From Bacteroidota bacterium (GTDB lineage Bacteria; Bacteroidota; Bacteroidia; B-17B0; Aurantibacillaceae): a stretch of 49,000 nt of DNA. The DNA is taken from the NCBI GenBank assembly GCA_013288015.1, contig JABDCR010000015.1, forward strand, positions 1 through 49,000. The letters run 5' to 3'. Positions within the stretch are counted from its first letter, which is position 1. The number at the start of each line of letters is the position of its first letter. The translations under genes were made by a program, and so were the position numbers. This document shows positions 35,275-43,019 of this stretch, piece by piece. The notes beneath the pieces are model-generated. The model saw nothing but the letters and a program-made list of their open reading frames with translations. It did not search any database and was not told the DNA's origin.

Positions 35275-36264
35275 ATGAAAGTAGCTGTAGTTGGTTGCAC
35301 AGGCTTGGTTGGCAGTGTAATGTTAAAAGTTTTAGAGGAAAGAAATTTCCCTATTACGGAGTTAATTTTAGTAGCCTCCGAAAAATCGGTTGGTAAAGTA
35401 ATTAATTTTAAAAACAAGGCTTACAAAATTGTAAGTGCCGCCGATGCCATAGCTAAAAAACCCCATATTGCTTTATTTTCGGCCGGAGGAAGCACCTCTT
35501 TAGAGCTTGCCCCTAAGTTTGCCGAAGTCGGCACAACGGTAATTGATAATTCATCGGCATGGCGCATGGATGTGGCAAAAAAACTCATCGTACCCGAAGT
35601 AAACGCGCATGTACTTACCAAAAACGATAAAATTATTGCTAACCCAAATTGCTCAACCATACAAATGGTGGTGGTTTTAAACCCATTGCATAAAAAATAT
35701 AAAATAAAACGTGTAGTAGTTAGCACGTATCAGTCGGTTACGGGCACAGGTGTTAAAGCGGTTACACAATTAATGAACGAACGCCAGGGCATTAGCGGCG
35801 AAATGGCTTACAAATATCCTATTGATTTAAATGTGATACCGCAAATAGATGTTTTTTTAGATAACTCGTACACCAAAGAAGAAATGAAAATGGTAAACGA
35901 AACTAAAAAAATTATGGGCGATAATAGTATTGGTTTAACGGCTACAACCGTTCGTATACCTGTTATGGGTGGGCATAGCGAAGCTGTTAACATTGAGTTT
36001 GAAAACGATTTTGATATAGCTGATATTAAAAAAATATTGCACGACACACATGGACTTATTGTGATGGATGACATTGCCAACCACGTGTACCCAATGCCCA
36101 TGCATGCACACAACAAAGATGAAGTTTTTGTGGGGCGCATCCGTAGAGATGAATCACAAGCAAAAACATTAAATCTTTGGATTGTAGCCGATAATTTACG
36201 CAAAGGCGCAGCAACAAATGCCGTACAAATTGCCGAATATTTAGTAGAGAATAAACTGGTTTAA
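35275..36264 (+). CDS. asd: Aspartate-semialdehyde dehydrogenase
   Basis: A 329-residue enzyme making aspartate semialdehyde for lysine, threonine and methionine synthesis and for cell-wall diaminopimelate. The NADP motif is VVGCTGLVGSVMLKVLEER, the nucleophile C126 lies in NPNCSTIQMV, and VTGTGVKAVTQL and TTVRIPVMGGHSEAVNIEF carry the substrate-binding residues. Full length for the family, single gene with its own upstream region. Confidence 0.95.
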   Translation: MKVAVVGCTGLVGSVMLKVLEERNFPITELILVASEKSVGKVINFKNKAYKIVSAADAIAKKPHIALFSAGGSTSLELAPKFAEVGTTVIDNSSAWRMDVAKKLIVPEVNAHVLTKNDKIIANPNCSTIQMVVVLNPLHKKYKIKRVVVSTYQSVTGTGVKAVTQLMNERQGISGEMAYKYPIDLNVIPQIDVFLDNSYTKEEMKMVNETKKIMGDNSIGLTATTVRIPVMGGHSEAVNIEFENDFDIADIKKILHDTHGLIVMDDIANHVYPMPMHAHNKDEVFVGRIRRDESQAKTLNLWIVADNLRKGAATNAVQIAEYLVENKLV

Positions 36265-36274
36265 ACCACTTAAA

Positions 36275-36420
36275 AAAGGGCGTGCATTAGGGCAGTAAAA
36301 GGGCGAATAAAAGGGCACTAACGGGGCGTGCTGAAAGACTATTAAATACTGGCGTTTTTACCATTTTTATTTTTTATGGGGCACTTACTGGGGCGGGGAA
36401 AAGGGCGTAAAAAGGGCAAC
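36275..36420 (+). repeat. Phased GGGC motif array in the asd-porP gap
   Basis: GGGC followed by G or A occurs at 36278, 36290, 36301, 36313 and 36324, then again at 36379, 36391, 36403 and 36414: steps of 11-12 bp within each cluster, in an otherwise AT-rich stretch with almost no other G runs. The units share the pattern of A-rich bases, then GGG(G)CR. There is no gene in the 424-bp gap (36265-36688). Downstream of the array the gap is a T-rich stretch (36480-36640). Confidence 0.7.
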
Positions 36421-36688
36421 AAACAAAATAATATAATTATATAAAAATATAAGGGATAAAGACCCAGATTTTCTTCTTTAATTTTTCTCCCTTTTTTTAT
36501 TAAAAAAATATTTTTCTTCAACAAATTTTTAAGCATTGCTTTGCTTAAAAAAATAACCCAAAAAACGGCTCGGTTTAACATTTTATTAAAAATTAATCCA
36601 CAATTTGTTTTTTTATCTATTTTTTTCTACTTTCGTATCCGAGTTGTTTTGTGTAAACAATTCATTTAACTTATTTTAAATAAAAAAT

Positions 36689-37681
36689 ATGAAAAAAATC
36701 TCTACGCTCTTATTCGCCGCATCGCTAGGTTTATCAAGCCTTTCATTCGCTCAGCAAGATCCGCAGTTTACTCAATTTATGTTTTGTAAACAGGCATATA
36801 ACCCGGCTGTAGTGGGAACAAATGGTAGTATTTGTTTCGATGCATTATTCCGCCAGCAATGGGTAAGTTTTCCGGGCGCACCAAAAACAGGTTTATTTGG
36901 CTTCAATATGAACGCCGGTAACTTTGGTGTTGGTTTAACCGTTATGAACGACCAAATTGGTTTCCAAAACACAACCATGGCTCGTATAGCCGGTGCTTAT
37001 CATATACACATTGGCCCTGCCGGTATTTTAAGTATTGGTGTTGATGCCGGTATTTATCAACAAAAAATAAACGGTGCTTATGTGCCGCCGCAAACTTTAA
37101 ATGACCCATCTATTCCTAACAATAACAACCCTACTGGTGCCGGTTCTCCTAATTTAAACAAAATGAGCCCCGACTTTGGTGGCGGTATCTATTATACTAT
37201 TCCAAATAAACTTTATATCGGTATATCAAGCACTCACTTAGGTGGCGAAACTCTTGTAGGTGGTTCAAGTCAAAATAGTAACGGTGTTTATTCTGGTTAT
37301 AAATTAACTTATGATGTAGCGCGCCACTATTATATTATGGCCGGTTACAACTTTGATTTACGTGGCGGAACAGATGCTTTACAAACTAACGTTTTAGTTA
37401 AAACTGATGCAGCTTCAACCCAATTAGATGTTAACGCTACTTATATGTACAAAAAAATGATAGGTTTAGGTATATCATATCGTTTACAGGATGCCGTAGC
37501 CCCTATGCTTGTTTATAAAGCGCCATTTGGTTTACGTGTAGCCTATTCTTATGATATCACTACATCTAAAATTAAAGGATATAGCTCAGGAACTCACGAA
37601 ATTTCGATTGGTTATTGCATGAAACCAAAAGATAAAGCTAAAACGCAAAGTCACTGGAATACAAGGTTTTTTGCTGAATAA
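36689..37681 (+). CDS. PorP/SprF family type IX secretion outer-membrane protein
   Basis: A 330-residue protein with signal peptide (MKKISTLLFAASLGLSSLSF, cleaved near A-Q) and the mature start QQDPQFTQFMFCKQAYNPA, the PorP/SprF hallmark, followed by beta strands of an outer-membrane barrel ending in an aromatic residue region (STHLGGETLVG, NFGVGLTVMNDQIGF). PorP/SprF proteins link the secretion motor or surface adhesins to the outer membrane. A short perfect hairpin (AATAATT-TACG-AATTATT, 37677-37694) covers its stop codon. It begins the porP-gldKLMN locus. Confidence 0.9.
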   Translation: MKKISTLLFAASLGLSSLSFAQQDPQFTQFMFCKQAYNPAVVGTNGSICFDALFRQQWVSFPGAPKTGLFGFNMNAGNFGVGLTVMNDQIGFQNTTMARIAGAYHIHIGPAGILSIGVDAGIYQQKINGAYVPPQTLNDPSIPNNNNPTGAGSPNLNKMSPDFGGGIYYTIPNKLYIGISSTHLGGETLVGGSSQNSNGVYSGYKLTYDVARHYYIMAGYNFDLRGGTDALQTNVLVKTDAASTQLDVNATYMYKKMIGLGISYRLQDAVAPMLVYKAPFGLRVAYSYDITTSKIKGYSSGTHEISIGYCMKPKDKAKTQSHWNTRFFAE

Positions 37682-37782
37682 TTTACGAATTATTTAGGCT
37701 AAAAGCAAGAATTTTAAAAATAAATGAAACCTTTTAAAAAAAATTGCGTTAAAGCAACTTACCAGCGTTTCAAAATAAATAG

Positions 37783-37790
37783 TATTTTTG
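37783..37790 (+). promoter_or_regulatory. Candidate -7 box for gldK
   Basis: TATTTTTG matches TAnnTTTG, 31 bp before the gldK ATG, in the 140-bp gap after porP. It suggests that gldKLMN can be transcribed apart from porP. No good -33 element. Confidence 0.35.
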
Positions 37791-37821
37791 GCGCGTTAGG
37801 TAATAAACTAAACAAAAAAGT

Positions 37822-39366
37822 ATGAAAAAACTTTTGATTTTGGCCTCTTTTGTTGCAATCGTTACCGGTTGTAACAGCTACAGCGGAGAGCTGGTTGGGG
37901 TAAAAGGTAGAGAAGAATGGTTTCAGCCCGATCCTTATGGGATGCTTTATATGCCTGTTGGTAGCTACCATATGGGTCCTAATGACGATGAAGTTGGATC
38001 AGCACACACTACTAAATCTAAAATAGTTTCTATTCAGGCCTTTTATATGGATGAGACTGAAATTTCTAATAACGAGTACCGTCAGTTTGTATTTTGGGTT
38101 AGAGATTCTATAGCGAGAGTTTTACTTGCCAATGGGGGAAACGCAGAAGCAGCCGATTATCAAATATCACAAGAAGAGTTTTTAGATATGGCTCCTCTTT
38201 ATCGTACCGATAATAACTTAAAAGAATTTTACATCAACTGGGAAAAGAAAATTAAATGGGATTCTCCGGATGATGATTACCGTACAGATTTACAACCACT
38301 TTATTTACCGGAAAACGAGCGTTACTATAACCGTAAGGAAATTGACTCTCGCAAACTTAACTACGAGTACTATCGTATAGATATTAGATTAGCTGCTGCA
38401 AAAAACAATCGTTTTTTACCGCAAAAATCTCCTGATGTACAAGTTAACGAATTTAAAAAGGGAGAGTACTTGAATGGTGTAACCTTAAATGATGGTACAA
38501 CCGATAAGTTAGGTACAAAAACATCTCCTGTTCAAGCTCCTGATAAAGATGCTAAAACATTAGGTCAGTACGAAGTTGAAGACCAAATATCGGTTAGTCA
38601 AGGCGCTTATGTTCCTCGTCAGCGTAAAGGTGTTGATAGAAGTGTATTTATTATAAAAGACGTTATTAACGTTTATCCTGATACTTTAGCTTGGGTACAT
38701 GATTTCACCTATGCTTTTAACGAGCCTATGACAAATATGTATTTTTGGCATCCGGCCTATGATACATATCCTGTGGTTGGTATAACTTGGAAACAAGCTC
38801 GCGCATTTTGTGTATGGCGTACCAATTTACTTAACGAGTTCCTAATTGGCGGCGGTCAGTCTATTGTAAACGATTTCCGTTTACCAACCGAATCTGAGTG
38901 GGAGTATGCTGCTCGTGGTGGTAACGATTTATCTCAATATCCTTGGGGTGGTCCTTATATCCGTAACGCACGTGGTTGTTTCTTAGCTAACTTTAAACCA
39001 ATGCGCGGTTCGTATGAAGTGGATGGTGGTTTTCATACTGTACATATATTCTCATACAATCCTAACGATTGGGGCTTATATTGTATGGCAGGTAACGCAG
39101 CCGAGTGGACAAGAAATGCTTTTGATGAATCAGCATATGATTTTGAACATGACATGAACCCTGATTATGAGTACGAAGCACAAGATAATGAAGCAAATGT
39201 GTTAAAGCGTAAAGTAATTCGCGGTGGGTCTTGGAAAGATGTTGGTTTTTATCTTCAAAATAGCAGTAAAACGTATGAGTATCAAGATACCGCAAAATGT
39301 TATATAGGTTTTCGTTGTGTAATGACCTACTTAGGTCGTGCTAAGGGAGACGATTCGCCTCAATAA
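37822..39366 (+). CDS. gldK: Type IX secretion system lipoprotein GldK/PorK
   Basis: A 514-residue lipoprotein (lipobox Cys 17, AIVTGC) with a formylglycine-generating-enzyme-like (SUMF1) fold: SYHMGPNDDEVGSAHTTKSK, FYMDETEISNNEYRQFVFW, GITWKQARAFCVWRTNLLNE, FRLPTESEWEYAARGG and VIRGGSWKD. With GldN it forms the periplasmic ring under the outer membrane that couples to the GldLM motor. A long insertion at about 110-270 separates the first strands from the rest, as in other GldK proteins. Confidence 0.95.
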   Translation: MKKLLILASFVAIVTGCNSYSGELVGVKGREEWFQPDPYGMLYMPVGSYHMGPNDDEVGSAHTTKSKIVSIQAFYMDETEISNNEYRQFVFWVRDSIARVLLANGGNAEAADYQISQEEFLDMAPLYRTDNNLKEFYINWEKKIKWDSPDDDYRTDLQPLYLPENERYYNRKEIDSRKLNYEYYRIDIRLAAAKNNRFLPQKSPDVQVNEFKKGEYLNGVTLNDGTTDKLGTKTSPVQAPDKDAKTLGQYEVEDQISVSQGAYVPRQRKGVDRSVFIIKDVINVYPDTLAWVHDFTYAFNEPMTNMYFWHPAYDTYPVVGITWKQARAFCVWRTNLLNEFLIGGGQSIVNDFRLPTESEWEYAARGGNDLSQYPWGGPYIRNARGCFLANFKPMRGSYEVDGGFHTVHIFSYNPNDWGLYCMAGNAAEWTRNAFDESAYDFEHDMNPDYEYEAQDNEANVLKRKVIRGGSWKDVGFYLQNSSKTYEYQDTAKCYIGFRCVMTYLGRAKGDDSPQ

Positions 39367-39420
39367 CCAAACAAACAAATAAAATCATCAATTAACTAAC
39401 AATTAAACAAAAGAAAAGCC

Positions 39421-40215
39421 ATGAGCAGCAAGTTACCAAAAATCACGGGCTACAAAAAGATTCTTCACATTATTGCATCTGGAGGAGCGTCAGTAGTTAT
39501 TGTAGGAGCACTATTTAAAATTATGCACTGGCCAGGTTCGGCGGTTATGCTTACAACAGGTCTGTTAATTGAGGCCTTAATATTTTTACTTTATGCATTT
39601 GATGTACCACACGAAGAGTGGGATTGGTCTTTAGCATATCCTGAATTAGTTAGTATGGGTGCTCACCACGAAGAGGAAGAAGAAAAAGGTTCGGTTACAC
39701 AACAATTAGATAACATGCTTGAGCAAGCTAAAATAGGACCAGAACTTATTGAAAGCTTAGGTAACAGCATGCGTTCGTTAAGCGATAATGCAGGTAAAAT
39801 TGCAGATGTTTCTAACGCACATTTAGCTACTAACGAGTATGTTGATAGCGTAAAAGGTGCTGCTAAAAATGTAAATAACCTTTCAGACTCTTATAGCAAA
39901 GCTGCAGAATCTTTAATGGGTTTATCATTATCAAACGAAGCAGGTGCTTCAGTTGGTGATCAATTAAGTAAAGTATCTAAAAACTTATCAGCTCTTAATG
40001 CTTCTTACGAACTTCAGTTACAAGGAAGTAATGAGCATGTTAAAGCTACTTCTCAGTTCTACGATAGCTTAGGTGAGTTAATGAAAAACTTACACGATTC
40101 AGTTGATGATACTCGTAAATACAAAACCGAAATCTCTTCGTTATCAACTAACTTATCTGCTTTAAATAATATTTATGGCAATATGTTAACTGCTATGAAT
40201 TATAAAAATCAATAA
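39421..40215 (+). CDS. gldL: Gliding motility / T9SS motor protein GldL/PorL
   Basis: A 264-residue inner-membrane protein. Two helices lie at about 15-35 and 40-60 with the conserved FKIMHWPGSA between them, a signature of GldL; glutamate in the second helix (LLIEALIFLLY) is the probable proton-binding residue. The remaining cytoplasmic part is helical and coiled-coil-like (YSKAAESLMGLSLSNE and others). GldL forms the pentamer around the GldM dimer that uses the proton gradient to drive secretion and gliding. Confidence 0.95.
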   Translation: MSSKLPKITGYKKILHIIASGGASVVIVGALFKIMHWPGSAVMLTTGLLIEALIFLLYAFDVPHEEWDWSLAYPELVSMGAHHEEEEEKGSVTQQLDNMLEQAKIGPELIESLGNSMRSLSDNAGKIADVSNAHLATNEYVDSVKGAAKNVNNLSDSYSKAAESLMGLSLSNEAGASVGDQLSKVSKNLSALNASYELQLQGSNEHVKATSQFYDSLGELMKNLHDSVDDTRKYKTEISSLSTNLSALNNIYGNMLTAMNYKNQ

Positions 40216-40228
40216 TCGATAAAATTTT

Positions 40229-40273
40229 AAAAGGAAAGAAAAGGAAAACAACACATCTTTTTCTTTCCTTTTT
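40229..40273 (+). terminator. Hairpin between gldL and gldM (terminator or attenuator)
   Basis: AAAAGGAAAGAAAAG pairs with CTTTTTCTTTCCTTTT across a 13-base loop, followed by T residues. It lies inside an operon whose products must be made together, so partial termination or RNA stabilisation is more likely than a full stop. Confidence 0.5.
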
Positions 40274-40312
40274 ATTAAAATATTTTTACTAATTATTTAA
40301 AAAAATTAAACA

Positions 40313-41989
40313 ATGGCAGGCGGAGGAAAAGAAACCCCAAGGCAGAAGATGATTGGTATGATGTACTTAGTACTTACCGCACTTCTGGCAATGAACGTAT
40401 CGAAAGATATTTTAAAGGCGTTTGTAACTGTTAACGAAAGTTTAGAAAGAACTAACAATAACTTTAATAACAACACGCTAAAAGTAATGAAGGCTTTTGA
40501 AGAGTCAAAAGCATCTACGCCTCAGGCTGCGCCTTATTATGCTAAGGCAGTTATTGCGGAAAAAATGACTAACGACCTTTTTAATTATATTGAAAAATTA
40601 AAGCACGAGCTAATTGCAAAAACCGACGGAAACCCTGGTGGCGACACTTTACGTTTACGTTACGTAGATGCAAAAGATAATTACGATAAACCAACGCACG
40701 AATTGATTGGTGATGATGAGCGTAACCCAAGATCGGGTGAGTTTTCGGCAGTAGAATTAAAAACCAAAATTACTGAAGTGCATGACAATCTAATTAAAAT
40801 GATTGACGACATGCAGAAACATAAAGAGACTCGTTTTCTTCAGGCTGATTATGAAAGTTTAAAAAAGAAAATTGAAACTATTAAACCTGATGCAGGCGAT
40901 GAAAAAGAAGATGGTGTGCCTGTAACTTGGGAGATTTTAAACTTTTATCACTTACCATTAGCCGGTACTATTACCAACCTAACTAAAATGCAAGCCGATT
41001 TGAAAAACGTAGAGGCAGAGATTGTATCTAACTTCTCGGGCGCTGCCGGTAAAGTAATGGTTAAATTTGATAAACTATCTGCTAAAGTTGTAGCTCCTTC
41101 AAGCTACATTCAATCTGGTCAGAAATATGAAGCTGATATATTTATAGCTGCATCTTCTTCTGATTTCAAAAAAGAAAACATGGAGATTGTTGTTAATCCG
41201 GCTTCTTATGACTCTATAAAAGGTACTATTACGGGTGGAACTCCCGTTGAGTTATCTCCGGATGGTATGGGAAAATACTCTACCGGTACACAAGGACAAG
41301 GTGAGCAAAAATACAAAGCAGTAATTAAATTTAAACAACCTACTGGTGAGTATAAATTTTATACGTACGAAACAAGTTATATGGTAGCAGCACCTTCAGT
41401 GGCTGTATCTGCTGACCAAATGAACGTGTTTTATGTTGGTGTTCCTAACCCGGTTTCGGTTTCTGCTGCTGGTGTTTCTCCAACTGATTTGATTGTAAGC
41501 CCAAGTGGTGGTGGTGTTAGATCTACTTCAAAAGGTGCCGGTGTTTATGAGTTTAACTTCTCAAGCCCTGGTGAGTGTAACGTAAGTGTGTCTTCAAAAA
41601 ACCCTAGTGGTGGTGGATCAAAACCACAAGGTTCTAAAAAATTCCGTGTAAAACCACTTCCTCCACCGTTAACTACTGTGGGTGGTTTCTCTGGTTCAAT
41701 TGACATGAAAAAGAGTCAATTATCAACTATTGGTGGTGTTGGTGCTCAAGCTCCCGGATTTGACTTTAAAGCAAACTTTATTGTTACAGGGTTTGAAATT
41801 ACTGGTAGTGTAAAAGGGCAAACTAAAATTGCAAGTTGCCAAGGAAACACTTTAAGTGCTGATGCAAAAGCCATAATAATGGGTGCTGGTCCTGGAAGTA
41901 AAATTTTTATTGACCAAGTTAAAGTAAAAGGCCCGGATGGAAAAATGTGCCCTAACGTACCGGGTGTTACTATAAAAGTAAAAGCATAA
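40313..41989 (+). CDS. gldM: Gliding motility / T9SS motor protein GldM/PorM
   Basis: A 558-residue protein starting MAGGGKETPRQKMIGMMYLV, the diagnostic GldM N-terminus, with one transmembrane helix (about 14-32, MMYLVLTALLAMNVSKDIL). The periplasmic part is helical first (about 35-225) and then has beta domains D2-D4 (VMVKFDKLSAKVVAPSSYIQ; MNVFYVGVPNPVSVSAAGV), which reach across the periplasm to the GldKN ring. Full length for the family. Confidence 0.96.
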   Translation: MAGGGKETPRQKMIGMMYLVLTALLAMNVSKDILKAFVTVNESLERTNNNFNNNTLKVMKAFEESKASTPQAAPYYAKAVIAEKMTNDLFNYIEKLKHELIAKTDGNPGGDTLRLRYVDAKDNYDKPTHELIGDDERNPRSGEFSAVELKTKITEVHDNLIKMIDDMQKHKETRFLQADYESLKKKIETIKPDAGDEKEDGVPVTWEILNFYHLPLAGTITNLTKMQADLKNVEAEIVSNFSGAAGKVMVKFDKLSAKVVAPSSYIQSGQKYEADIFIAASSSDFKKENMEIVVNPASYDSIKGTITGGTPVELSPDGMGKYSTGTQGQGEQKYKAVIKFKQPTGEYKFYTYETSYMVAAPSVAVSADQMNVFYVGVPNPVSVSAAGVSPTDLIVSPSGGGVRSTSKGAGVYEFNFSSPGECNVSVSSKNPSGGGSKPQGSKKFRVKPLPPPLTTVGGFSGSIDMKKSQLSTIGGVGAQAPGFDFKANFIVTGFEITGSVKGQTKIASCQGNTLSADAKAIIMGAGPGSKIFIDQVKVKGPDGKMCPNVPGVTIKVKA

Positions 41990-42005
41990 TTAACTATTTT
42001 TTAAT

Positions 42006-42908
42006 ATGAAAAACACTTCTTTAATAACCGCTTTTTTGTTGATTATATCGGCAAATTTGTTGGCGAAGAATAATTCTTCGTTAAATATGAGTCTTGCTCC
42101 GGCTACTTCATATACTGTTCCGGGAGGTGTTTTTCAACCTGGAGATTATTCTGATGGAATTTACACCAAAGAAAATTCAACTAACAGAAGATTTATTCCA
42201 TATACTTTTTTACGCGAAGCAGATGTGCAGTGGACAAAAAGAATTTGGAGAAGTATCGATATGCGTGAGAAAATAAATCAACCGCTTTATTTTCCTACTG
42301 AGTTTTTAACCAGCCGTATTTCGTTCTTACAGGTAATTACAAAATATATTTTTACAGATGAAATTATTGCTTTTAGTGATGATGAATTTTTAATTCCACT
42401 TAGACCAAATGATATCAAAACTAAGTTACGTAAACAAGGTGACTCTACTGACCAAGTATCATTTGATAAAGATGGTAACGAGGTTAGGGTAAAAATTCTT
42501 CCTCCGGCAGATTCTACTTGGATGTATTTAGGTTTTAGACAATTAAAGCTTAAAGAAGATTGGTTTTTTGACAAACAAAAATCGGTTTTAGAGGTTAGAA
42601 TTTTAGGCTTAGGTATATATACTTTTGACGAAGAGAAACAGCTTGAAATTCCTCAATTTTGGGTTTATTTCCCAGCTTGCCGACCTTACTTTGCAAAGCA
42701 TGAGGTTTATAACACTAAAAATGATGCAGAAAGAAGAACTTATGATGACATTTTTTGGAAGCGCATGTTTAACAGCTATATCGAAAAAGAATCAAACGTA
42801 TATGATAGACGAATTGATTCATATACTAAAGGCATAGATGCATTACTTGAATCGGATAGGATTAAAAATGATATTTTCTTATACGAGCATGATATGTGGC
42901 ATTTCTAA
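42006..42908 (+). CDS. gldN: Gliding motility / T9SS protein GldN/PorN
   Basis: A 300-residue periplasmic protein. Signal peptide MKNTSLITAFLLIISANLLA, then a glycine/proline-rich start and the conserved block READVQWTKRIWRSIDMREK, with NQPLYFPTEF and later YFPACRPYFAKHEVYN. It assembles with GldK into the periplasmic ring of the T9SS. It starts 16 bp after gldM and is followed by a strong terminator. Confidence 0.95.
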   Translation: MKNTSLITAFLLIISANLLAKNNSSLNMSLAPATSYTVPGGVFQPGDYSDGIYTKENSTNRRFIPYTFLREADVQWTKRIWRSIDMREKINQPLYFPTEFLTSRISFLQVITKYIFTDEIIAFSDDEFLIPLRPNDIKTKLRKQGDSTDQVSFDKDGNEVRVKILPPADSTWMYLGFRQLKLKEDWFFDKQKSVLEVRILGLGIYTFDEEKQLEIPQFWVYFPACRPYFAKHEVYNTKNDAERRTYDDIFWKRMFNSYIEKESNVYDRRIDSYTKGIDALLESDRIKNDIFLYEHDMWHF

Positions 42909-42924
42909 TTAAAATGTATTATTC

Positions 42925-42951
42925 AAAACCCGCTCAAAAGGCGGGTTTTTT
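42925..42951 (+). terminator. Intrinsic terminator after gldN
   Basis: AAAACCCGC-TCAAAAG-GCGGGTTTT followed by TT: a nine-pair stem with a seven-base loop and T-tract, closing the T9SS operon. Confidence 0.9.
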
Positions 42952-42967
42952 ATTTTATACCACTAAT

Positions 42968-42997
42968 TTTTGTGTACCCGTTTAATAATTATCTTTG
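42968..42997 (+). promoter_or_regulatory. Promoter for the patatin/barrel gene
   Basis: TTTTG (42968-42972) and TATCTTTG (42990-42997) are separated by 17 bp, the best match to the Bacteroidota -33/-7 pair in the window. It lies inside the longest open frame and so favours the GTG at 43020 as the start. Confidence 0.6.
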
Positions 42998-43019
42998 TTT
43001 TATACATAGCAATAGAGGT

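Noticed and set aside
36342-36581. Minus-strand open frame of 79 codons in the asd-porP gap
   Set aside because: Low-complexity K/I/F/L composition from the T-rich stretch, no recognisable motif, and it overlaps the GGGC array; probably chance.
39062-39295. Minus-strand frame of 77 codons inside gldK
   Set aside because: Lies entirely within a clear coding gene, with atypical composition; shadow frame.
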